This document shows, piece by piece, positions 45,159-52,756 of a stretch of 64,000 nt of DNA (position 1 is its first letter; every line of letters begins with the position of its first letter). The translations under genes and the position numbers were made by a program. The stretch is from NCBI RefSeq assembly GCF_001976145.1, contig NZ_MOXD01000003.1:248001-312000 (forward strand), given 5' to 3'. The notes below the pieces were generated by a model. That model saw only the letters and a list, made by a program, of their open reading frames with translations, was not told where the DNA came from and ran no database searches. Source of the DNA: Serratia oryzae. Lineage in GTDB: Bacteria > Pseudomonadota > Gammaproteobacteria > Enterobacterales > Enterobacteriaceae.

Positions 45159-47230
45159 ATATTCCCTTGTAACTTGCTAATATTACTTTCAATGGATGTG
45201 ATATCACCGCTGATCTCATCCAATAATTTTTTCCCCTCACCTACTGGTACTTCAACCTTATTGGTACTGTTATAAATGGTTCTCACCTGTTTCTCGGTAT
45301 TATTGTAGGTGGTTGCGTATTTCTGCTTTTGCTCTAATAGTTCTTGTTGGGATTCTGTGATATCTCGATCCAAATCCTGTTTTGACAGACCTGATCCGGC
45401 TGTCGCATAATACTGCGCCATAAAGCGCTGTTCTGCCATAAGATAACTATCATCCGTCCCTAGTAGAGTAGATTGATATTTAATCAGGCTTTCATCCCAA
45501 ACTAGCAATGGATGCCAAGCGGCCTCCCCGCCATAGAAAGGTTTATAACTCTCGGCTTTGGCACGCTGTTGCAACCATGCGTTATTTTGATCACTATATT
45601 TTTCACAAATAAGCGCTGTAAGACGAGTATAAAGATAGTTCGCATAGTTGGTGGAACTATGATCTGTTGGGGCAACTTTAAAATCTGTCGGATTATCCTG
45701 CCCTTCAGCCTGATAAAGTTCCAAAATATCCTGATGTATTTTTGCATTATCAACTCCACCAGCCAAGCTAAGCGGCAACATAAGTTTTATTTCTTGCCCT
45801 ACCCAGGATTTGGTTGCTGGCCGCCCCTTAATGTACATTTGAAAATCCACACTTTTAAAATGTACTAAATGCCCATGATGACTATAATCTAACGGCTTGA
45901 CACCACTGCTGTCTAATGTTGTTAACACTGGTGAACTGACCTTCAAGGCTAACTTTATAAGCTCTGTGTAATAAATTCTCCCCAAACCCGGCCAAGGTAC
46001 TGAAGTGATAGTATCCCGATTGTTAACATGGCGGTAGTGAGGAAAAGTTAATTTTTCGGTAATCGAATGTGTAAAAGCTCGTGGCATGCCATAGGTATAC
46101 AAAAGAATCTCAAAGTCCATACGTGTTTTGATATAAGCACTGTGAATCAATGCCAAGGCCCCCCCCAGACTATGCCCACAGAGATAAACTTTCTTTCCTG
46201 ACAATGCTGTGCTAAAAGCCTTGTAACTTTCTGAATCAGTAACATTTAATTCAGTTGCTATGAAGGCATTTTTAAAACCATTATGAACATTACCTGATAG
46301 GTCTATAATGTCTAGGGTATTAACAGGAACGCCATTGGCATCACTTGCAATATCCGCTCCCCCAGCGGTTCCCCGCCAAGCAACTATCGCTTCGGTTTGG
46401 TTGCTGGCATAGAACATCTGAGTATCGCCCCTACTTTCTCGATTTTTACTAGTGTCTATAAATTCAGCACGAGTATAACGCTGTGAAAAAGGTACATCAT
46501 GTGCCACCAGAGGGAAATATTGACTATTTACTTTATTCGGTAACTGTTTCAAATCCAGTAACTGGGTAAAGAAAAAATCCTGTACCGAACCGTGAGTAAT
46601 AAGCTCCTCATTCTTTTGATTATCGGCGTATACCAATATAGCCATCAAAGATAAGTTATAAGCATTGACCAGATTATATTCCTGCGTATGTTTCAACCAA
46701 GGTGACCAGGCACGGAACGGGCAAACTTCTAACACATGGCGGCAATCCAGTTTTTTCACTGTAAAGCCGGAAAAGGCAGAGTCGGGGAAATGATACTTCG
46801 GTGGATTTTTTTTATCTTTCCACGCTGGAGTTATATTAGGTAATTTATCGCACAACTCACCAATACGGACGTAGTGGTATTCATAACTCTCTTGCTGTGC
46901 TTTTGCCTTTACCTTGGATTGATTTACATCTCGAGAGACGCGTAGCTTGCGCTGTTCCATTTCATCAGCGAGAGGTTGAGCACTGATAAACAGCGTCAGA
47001 TCAAGGCGGTGCAGATCTTCAACCCGAATAACCCCACTGGCATCGCTTTGCCCTGTATATTCTTCGATATGATTACAGCGGGTCGCATCATTAACCGCCC
47101 TGTAGGGCATATTGGCAACAGGCTCCCCCTGCTCATCCAACAGTTGAAATTCAACCCAGTATCTCTTTTGGTTAGGATTAACGGCGACTATTTTACACTC
47201 TTCCATGATTGAGGTACGATGTTGAGTCAT
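45155..47230 (-). CDS. putative T6SS phospholipase effector (lipase class 3 fold)
   Basis: The 691-residue protein has an N-terminal beta-sandwich-like domain (residues about 12-85, YWVEFQLLDEQGEPVANMPY). Its alpha/beta hydrolase core carries the nucleophile motif CGHSLGGALA (S354), a probable acid D406 (NNRDTITSVP), a histidine-rich YSHHGHLVHF (about 449-458) and VAWRGTAGG as oxyanion loop. A coiled C-terminus (about 630-690) follows. This fits class 3 lipases among T6SS Tle effectors, which attack phospholipids of rival cells. There is no signal peptide, as expected for VgrG/PAAR cargo. A strong AGGAGGGAGT precedes the ATG. The Tle2-like subfamily is a guess. Confidence 0.82.
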   Translation of the reverse strand: MTQHRTSIMEECKIVAVNPNQKRYWVEFQLLDEQGEPVANMPYRAVNDATRCNHIEEYTGQSDASGVIRVEDLHRLDLTLFISAQPLADEMEQRKLRVSRDVNQSKVKAKAQQESYEYHYVRIGELCDKLPNITPAWKDKKNPPKYHFPDSAFSGFTVKKLDCRHVLEVCPFRAWSPWLKHTQEYNLVNAYNLSLMAILVYADNQKNEELITHGSVQDFFFTQLLDLKQLPNKVNSQYFPLVAHDVPFSQRYTRAEFIDTSKNRESRGDTQMFYASNQTEAIVAWRGTAGGADIASDANGVPVNTLDIIDLSGNVHNGFKNAFIATELNVTDSESYKAFSTALSGKKVYLCGHSLGGALALIHSAYIKTRMDFEILLYTYGMPRAFTHSITEKLTFPHYRHVNNRDTITSVPWPGLGRIYYTELIKLALKVSSPVLTTLDSSGVKPLDYSHHGHLVHFKSVDFQMYIKGRPATKSWVGQEIKLMLPLSLAGGVDNAKIHQDILELYQAEGQDNPTDFKVAPTDHSSTNYANYLYTRLTALICEKYSDQNNAWLQQRAKAESYKPFYGGEAAWHPLLVWDESLIKYQSTLLGTDDSYLMAEQRFMAQYYATAGSGLSKQDLDRDITESQQELLEQKQKYATTYNNTEKQVRTIYNSTNKVEVPVGEGKKLLDEISGDITSIESNISKLQGNI

Positions 47231-47337
47231 ACTCCCTCCTAATAAGTGGACTTTTTATTTTTATATAACTGAAGGACTAAATAGTATACTCCCCGTCAAT
47301 CAGAAAAAATAAAGGGGAGCAATCTAACCATAAGTGT

Positions 47338-47754
47338 TTATGAATCAGTTTCAGATTTTTGGATTAATACTTTAAGAAATTGCTTTAGCTCTTTCGAATG
47401 ATAAAAATCCATACAATCATAAACGACCAGATTGATAGAGGCTAGATCGCCACTTTGTTGCTTAGGTTGATAAAAACGCCCTGTATTAACTTCAATAAAC
47501 TTATCCAGTTCATTATCCCGTTCGGCACTAAAAGCCAACCCATTATCTATATCAATAAAACCTGTTGTATTATCTTTAACTGGTAATTTATTAAAGTCGA
47601 CACCCATTTTTTTATAGTTATCAGTGATACATCGGGCAAGAGAATAAACTCTGTAGTCGTTTATCGTCTTATCAAGACCGACTTGTTTATTTTCATCCGC
47701 ACTAGCGCACCATGAGTAAAATACAAGACTCAATAATACAATGATACTCTTCAT
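47338..47754 (-). CDS. tai4: Tai4-family immunity protein
   Basis: The 138-residue precursor has a signal peptide (MKSIIVLLSLVFYSWCASA), so it works in the periplasm. The mature helical domain has YSLARCITDNYKKMG and NLVVYDCMDFYHSKELKQFL, where the two cysteines are placed as in Tai4/Rap proteins. Tai4 dimers plug the active site of Tae4 amidases. Its ATG overlaps the tae4 stop by one base (TAATG), with GGGAG upstream, supporting a cognate pair. Confidence 0.82.
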   Translation of the reverse strand: MKSIIVLLSLVFYSWCASADENKQVGLDKTINDYRVYSLARCITDNYKKMGVDFNKLPVKDNTTGFIDIDNGLAFSAERDNELDKFIEVNTGRFYQPKQQSGDLASINLVVYDCMDFYHSKELKQFLKVLIQKSETDS

Positions 47755-48314
47755 TATTTCAGCTCCCAAAAATAGATCGCGTCCGTATTGTCACTGATAT
47801 AGTCATGATCACCGATAACTCGACTTCCTGTCCATAATGAAGCATGGCCAGAAGCACCAAAAACACTTGGCGACTTTGGTATCATAATGTAAATACCTTT
47901 TTTCCCATTTAACGCTTTATCAACCTTATCGAAGGTGACTGGGGCGCTAATTTTATTCTCCGGATTTCCCCACTTACCTACTAGAAAATCCTTCAACTTG
48001 GCTGCGCCAGGCTCTATAAAACTACCATAATGCGTATGCGTTTTTTCTGAAATCATAATTTTTCGGGTACCCACCCGCGTCATACCGGCGGAAAGCAAAG
48101 CCAGAGAAACACGAGTTCCACAAGCATTAGAGTAGGTATTAACATCATATCCAGCGCCAAAAATGCTGGTGAATACCGCAGGAGCAGGTAAATCGTTTTC
48201 GGAGCTTACTCCACCGCTTGTCTTCGGATACCCGGCATAGACGCTGGCCCACGAAGGCCTTTTTACTGTCAAAGATGATGTGCTGTTACCTGAACGTGCG
48301 GTAATAGTAGGCAT
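47754..48314 (-). CDS. tae4: Tae4-family peptidoglycan amidase effector
   Basis: Tae4 cleaves the gamma-D-Glu-mDAP peptide bond in the cell wall of T6SS targets. The 186-residue protein has the family start RPSWASVYAGYPK, the catalytic cysteine in NACGTRVSLAL (C65), the histidine in GHASLW (H157) and a following acidic pair GDHD (D169, D171). It has no signal peptide. S. marcescens Ssp1 and Ssp2 belong to this family. It lies directly after vgrG (two bases between) with GAGGAG as ribosome site, so delivery by that VgrG is likely. Confidence 0.9.
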   Translation of the reverse strand: MPTITARSGNSTSSLTVKRPSWASVYAGYPKTSGGVSSENDLPAPAVFTSIFGAGYDVNTYSNACGTRVSLALLSAGMTRVGTRKIMISEKTHTHYGSFIEPGAAKLKDFLVGKWGNPENKISAPVTFDKVDKALNGKKGIYIMIPKSPSVFGASGHASLWTGSRVIGDHDYISDNTDAIYFWELK

Positions 48315-48316
48315 GG

Positions 48317-51079
48317 TTACTCCTCATCCTTTAAATTAATTATCTCGTCCTTGAATATATTTCTGGCAACTGCGACGCCATCCATTCTGACTTTCGCCTG
48401 ATAACTTCTAGTGACTCCATTTCCCATTTCAACTTCAATGTCAACCATTTCGCCTTGTTGGTAATTCTCTGTTTCTGCATGCAAATTTAAATCAGAGTAA
48501 TGTCTGGAGTTTCCGCTGACCGGTATTTCATCTTCACCGTATGTCCAATACAATGCAGTCACTTTCTTTTCATCAAGGAAGTCAATTTGCAATGATGAAG
48601 GTATTGCAGTGAACACTGGCACTGTATTCCCATTTACATCCGATACACCCTCATAAATTTTGCCTTCTGCTGTCGTGATACGATAGGCCGTGAATGGCAG
48701 TGGTGCCCCTGTCCTCTGATTTGTCAACGCATAGGCGCCCGCAAATCCTTTCGGGAACTGCTTCGGTGCCACATTCAGGTTAGCGGGCCCCATCTTTTGC
48801 ACATTGGTGGCTTTCAGCAGGATATTCCCTGGGCAACCCAGCTCAATATTGCCACCGCTCAGTTTGATATAGGCACCGCCGCAGGTCAGCACCAGCTCCT
48901 GCTGAGCCGTTACTGTCACCTTCCCTTCTGCACTCTGGATATCAATATCTTTTTGCGCCGTGGCCGATAACGCATCGCTTTGCGCCTGTATATCCAACTT
49001 CCCTTTGGTCGCAAACAGCTTCATCCCCTGCCCTTGCGCCAGCAGGCTCACGGCCTCACTGGCCACCGCTGTAAACGACTTCCCGCTGCTGATATCGGTG
49101 TTATGCCCTGACATAATCCCCACGCTTTCCCCCCCCGACGCCACCCGCACCGCTTTGGGGCTCACCACACCGATGCCCTCTGGGGCATGCAGTAATATCC
49201 CCGCCGCCTTGAGGTCACTCAAAGACCGATTAAGTTGCTCCTGGCTAGGCAGTTCTCCCGCCGTCGCCTGCGCCGTTTGCGCAGCCTGTGACAGGCTTCT
49301 GGCCAGCGACAGGGCATTTTCCAACTGGGCGATCGCCGCCGCCATCTCCAGCAACGGCCCTTCAGCCTGGTGCTGTTTATCCGCGCTGATAAACACCCCG
49401 TCACCGCCGCGGATCGCCACATGCGCATCGGTACGCAGTTCTGCTCCTTTACCGCGCAGGTTGCGCTGGGCGTCAACGATATGCCCCAGATTCAACTGGG
49501 ATTTACCGCTGTGGTCCGTGCTGAGCTTGACGTGCTCCTCGCCGCGCCGGTCTTCCATCCGCAGTTTGTTGTTCGCAGGTGTGCGGATCACGTTGCGCGT
49601 GTTGTTACGTTCGGTCACGTGGTCCGGATGGCGCGAGTCGTGCATCGCATGCGCAATATACGGCCTGTCCGGGTCCCCCTCATGGAACGCAATCGCCACC
49701 TCTGCGCCCTGGATCAAGGGGAAGTGGATCCCGTAGGTATCGCCCCCATAGGGTTTGGCCAGCCGCACCGGCATGCTTTCGTAACCCTGGCGTTTCTCGT
49801 CCCGATCGGCGTCGAACTTCACCCAGTACAGGCCATCTTTATCCATGTGCGCGTACAGGTCGTTGTCAATCGGGCTAGTGACCCGCGCCATCAGCGTGCC
49901 GGTCACCACCGGGCGCGGTTTCAGCGGTGGACGATAACAGAGGGTTTCGCTGTACGGAATGGCGGTGAAAATCACCTGCAACGCGTTTGAGCGGCTGGCA
50001 CTGAAACGCACCGCGGTGATCACCATCTCTTCACGGAAGGCGTCCGGCAGTGGGCTGGTCGCGCTGAGCGTCAACACCTGGCCGGGGGCCAGCGTCACGT
50101 CGGTGCTGTACCCGCGCAGGCGGGTTTGCGCCGTCAACATCCTTTCGTGATCCAGCCGTGCCCAGAAGTTGGCGGTCTCGGGATCCGGGGTGATTTTGTC
50201 ACCCTGGCTCAGGTGGCGCGGCAGGTAGTGGTAAACCTCGCCGTAGGTGACCTTTTCACCCTCGCCACGGGTCATGTCCGCCGGGGCTGACAGCAACGGG
50301 TTGTGTGCCTCGCGGTAGTTGTAATCCTTCACCAGCACCGACTGCTCAACCACTTTATGGCGCACGCTCAGGCCCCAGACGCTGTCGGCGGCGTTGTCGT
50401 TCATCCCCGACGGGTTGCGCAGCGGCAGGGTTTTGCCGAACTGGTAAAAGCTCTGCCGGTCACCGAAGCGCAATATCTCGGTCTGGGTATCCGGGTGCAG
50501 TGCGAAGGTGTAAAAAATCCCCACCTCCGCCAGCAACCGTTCGATAAACGCCTTGTCGCTCTCGTTGACTTGGTTCACCTGCGCGCGGCGTGGGTAGCTG
50601 CTTTTCAGCTGGAACTCGAACTCCCAGCCCTTCAGGTTGTGCTCGCGCAGGATTTGCTCAACAATTTCCGGGATCGACTGGTTGAGGAAAAAGCGGTAGC
50701 TGCGCGTCTGGTTATCCAGCAGCGCGAAGAACGGTTCGAGAGTGATTTGGTACAGCGCCTCGTCCAGCGAGCCGGACAGACGGCGAAAATCCGTTACCAC
50801 GCCGTGCACCACTTTTTGCACCGTTGGCGGAGTCACCACCCCGAACACGGTGTCGCCCAGCGTCTGCATCTGGAAGGTGGTACCCCGGCGCAACATCTGC
50901 TGTAGCGAGATATCCTGGTTGCGGCTGGTGAAGCGGATTTGATAGCGGTAGGTCGCGCTGAACTGCTCGCGCGCCGTGAAGGACTCCACATCCAGCGGGG
51001 CATCGCAGCCCTGTACCGCCAGGCGGTAACGGTTCAGGCCGGACATGACGTTATTGAGGGTGGTCGTGAGCGTGCTCAT
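48317..51079 (-). CDS. vgrG: VgrG (TssI) spike protein, copy 1, with extended TTR-like tail
   Basis: VgrG trimers form the T6SS puncturing spike. The 920-residue product has the gp27/gp5-like core (YRYQIRFTSRNQDISLQQMLRRG, SYRFFLNQSIPEIVEQIL, HYLPRHLSQGDKITPDPETANFWA), the OB/needle region (GDPDRPYIAHAMHDSRHPD) and a DUF2345 beta helix. It ends in a transthyretin-like domain (LPFTAYRITTAEGKIYEGVSDVNGN) plus about 80 further residues absent from copy 2. Residues 1 to about 710 are nearly identical to copy 2. The distinct tail probably docks its own cargo, encoded next to it (Tae4, lipase). The upstream 25 bases repeat the clpV 3' end. Confidence 0.95.
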   Translation of the reverse strand: MSTLTTTLNNVMSGLNRYRLAVQGCDAPLDVESFTAREQFSATYRYQIRFTSRNQDISLQQMLRRGTTFQMQTLGDTVFGVVTPPTVQKVVHGVVTDFRRLSGSLDEALYQITLEPFFALLDNQTRSYRFFLNQSIPEIVEQILREHNLKGWEFEFQLKSSYPRRAQVNQVNESDKAFIERLLAEVGIFYTFALHPDTQTEILRFGDRQSFYQFGKTLPLRNPSGMNDNAADSVWGLSVRHKVVEQSVLVKDYNYREAHNPLLSAPADMTRGEGEKVTYGEVYHYLPRHLSQGDKITPDPETANFWARLDHERMLTAQTRLRGYSTDVTLAPGQVLTLSATSPLPDAFREEMVITAVRFSASRSNALQVIFTAIPYSETLCYRPPLKPRPVVTGTLMARVTSPIDNDLYAHMDKDGLYWVKFDADRDEKRQGYESMPVRLAKPYGGDTYGIHFPLIQGAEVAIAFHEGDPDRPYIAHAMHDSRHPDHVTERNNTRNVIRTPANNKLRMEDRRGEEHVKLSTDHSGKSQLNLGHIVDAQRNLRGKGAELRTDAHVAIRGGDGVFISADKQHQAEGPLLEMAAAIAQLENALSLARSLSQAAQTAQATAGELPSQEQLNRSLSDLKAAGILLHAPEGIGVVSPKAVRVASGGESVGIMSGHNTDISSGKSFTAVASEAVSLLAQGQGMKLFATKGKLDIQAQSDALSATAQKDIDIQSAEGKVTVTAQQELVLTCGGAYIKLSGGNIELGCPGNILLKATNVQKMGPANLNVAPKQFPKGFAGAYALTNQRTGAPLPFTAYRITTAEGKIYEGVSDVNGNTVPVFTAIPSSLQIDFLDEKKVTALYWTYGEDEIPVSGNSRHYSDLNLHAETENYQQGEMVDIEVEMGNGVTRSYQAKVRMDGVAVARNIFKDEIINLKDEE

Positions 51080-51217
51080 CTTGGTGTTCCTCGTCCGTGA
51101 AGGTCGCAGTCGGTCAACAATAAACTAGAAGATAGGGATCTAAGCAAAGTGTATGGGAATCATGTCGATAGAAACTCCACTGTCTCACTTGGATATTGTT
51201 ATTCAAGCCAGGAAGGA

Positions 51218-51368
51218 CTAATGGTTAATAAAGCAACAGATTGTAAAGTCTGGATTTGAACCATTAACTTTATAATCACTTAATATTTGTCAACATTGGC
51301 TTTGTTGATTATCAACACACTCCTAGCGCAAGTGAATTCTCTTATTTTTTTACTACCGGAATCAGAGC
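51218..51368 (-). pseudogene. remnant of a second SUMF1-type lipoprotein gene
   Basis: Read leftward, the last 21 codons encode SDYKVNGSNPDFTICCFINH and stop at 51218. This parallels the end of the intact gene at 51842-52747 (NDYKQNGLNPDFTFRCVINE). Immediately upstream an extra base (AAGTGAT for AATGAT) breaks the frame. The similarity continues through TTCACTTGCGCTA and GATTCCGGTAGTAAAAAA, with about 20 bases missing relative to the intact gene. It fades near 51368. The remaining 51105-51217 and 51369-51471 stretches hold nothing I can identify. Confidence 0.75.
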
Positions 51369-51471
51369 GATAAACAAGCACGAGGGCTGTTAAATTCGGT
51401 CTTGGGATGATGTTTCTTTGCGCTGTAATTCAAATTATTTAAGGTGTCGAAGATTTGCTGTGAATAGTTAT

Positions 51472-51744
51472 TTATCGTGCTTCTAAATTCTGTATTGGAG
51501 TCCAAAGTGGCTGACTATCATTACCATCAAACTTTATTCTGGCAAACACTTTTATGTCATCCTTACCCTTAGCCCCAGTGTTCATTAATTTATCAACTGT
51601 CACTTCCATACCAAATTTTGGCTGCCCACACTTCCTATCAGGGCTATTATCCATAGAAGTGCAAACTGCATATGTATCGAGAAGATAAGCCTTATCACCG
51701 GCATTTTTAGGGTGTGCCATTTCTGGTTTTTTCAGTTTCCCCAT
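51472..51744 (-). CDS. hypothetical protein, 90 aa, in the VgrG cargo segment
   Basis: The 90-residue soluble protein is basic at its start (MGKLKKPEMAHPKN). It has two cysteines (YAVCTSMDN, DRKCGQP) and a beta-rich C-terminus (KVFARIKFDGNDSQPLWTPIQNLEAR). It has no signal peptide or TM helix, and a G-rich run precedes the ATG. It sits between the SUMF1-type lipoprotein gene and the decayed second copy. It may be a small immunity protein, a chaperone or a leftover of a lost module; I do not recognise it. Confidence 0.5.
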   Translation of the reverse strand: MGKLKKPEMAHPKNAGDKAYLLDTYAVCTSMDNSPDRKCGQPKFGMEVTVDKLMNTGAKGKDDIKVFARIKFDGNDSQPLWTPIQNLEAR

Positions 51745-51841
51745 AAAATCCGCCCCCCGTCCCCATGGGAAACAGATAACAACGAAATATCATTAACCTT
51801 TCCGTCAACAGAGACCTTTTTATCAAGTAATCATGGTAGCG

Positions 51842-52747
51842 CTACTCATTAATTACACAGCGGAATGTAAAGTCCGGATTTAATCCATTCTGTTTATAAT
51901 CATTAATATCTATCGGTATTGGTTTATATGATTGCCTGTACATGGTTAACGCAGAGTGAAAATCTCCTCTTGTCAATCCCCTCATGACTTTTTTATCGCC
52001 AGAATCAGGACCGGTAGGATCTTTCATCTCCTTAGAAGCCTGATAGTAGTCTGCGGCGTACCAGTCATTCATCCACTCACGACCATTAACCCCCATATCA
52101 TATAACCCCAATGGGTTGGCAGGGTATTTTCCTATCGGGTAAGTAACCATGAAATACTTCATCATAGTCTCAATTTGTTCATCACTGGCCACGTTGCGAC
52201 CCGGCTCGTAGTCACCATTATCGGTCGGATAAGGCAAGTATTTACCCTGAGCGCGTGCCGCGTACTCCCACTGTGCCTCCGTCGGTAAATCAACCTTCTT
52301 GCCAGAGGATTTACCTAGCCATAAACAATAATCCTTCGCTTGCTGCCAAGTAACCGTTACGGGTATATTTGCATCTCTTAGTTTTGGACTTAATTTCAGC
52401 CAAATTCTTGGTCCGGGTATTTTCTCCGCACCGATAGCTAGAGAATAGGCATCATAATCTTGATAGGTCACTTTATATTTGCTTATCTTGAAATCGCTGA
52501 GCGTGACCTGATGTAACACCTTGTCATCCTGATTGGGGGAATAAGGCAGTTTTTCATCAACCAAAGGTCCAAAATCGCCCATTAAAAACGTACCACCGCT
52601 TATCGACACCATATTGGCTAGTGATACCTCAACAACGTGCTTGATGTTCACTAAATCTTTACCTTTATTTGCCAATGGTGCTTTATCATCACAACCAGTC
52701 AACAATAAGCTGACAGATACTAAGATAAGCTGAGTATATAGATTCAT
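51842..52747 (-). CDS. SUMF1/FGE-domain lipoprotein, putative immunity protein
   Basis: The 301-residue precursor has a signal peptide and lipobox LTGC (Cys 19). The mature protein has the formylglycine-generating-enzyme-like (SUMF1) fold: VSISGGTFLMGDFG, PVTVTWQQAKDYCLWLGKSSGKKVDLPTEAQWEYAARA, NPLGLYDMGVNGREWMNDWY, KKVMRGLTRGDF and a final FRCVINE. The catalytic cysteine pair of true FGEs is not apparent, so it is probably non-enzymatic. It begins nine bases after the large putative effector gene, with AAAGGG as ribosome site. By position and periplasmic lipidation it is a candidate immunity protein for that effector; this is inference. Confidence 0.7.
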   Translation of the reverse strand: MNLYTQLILVSVSLLLTGCDDKAPLANKGKDLVNIKHVVEVSLANMVSISGGTFLMGDFGPLVDEKLPYSPNQDDKVLHQVTLSDFKISKYKVTYQDYDAYSLAIGAEKIPGPRIWLKLSPKLRDANIPVTVTWQQAKDYCLWLGKSSGKKVDLPTEAQWEYAARAQGKYLPYPTDNGDYEPGRNVASDEQIETMMKYFMVTYPIGKYPANPLGLYDMGVNGREWMNDWYAADYYQASKEMKDPTGPDSGDKKVMRGLTRGDFHSALTMYRQSYKPIPIDINDYKQNGLNPDFTFRCVINE

Positions 52748-52756
52748 GTGTGCCCT

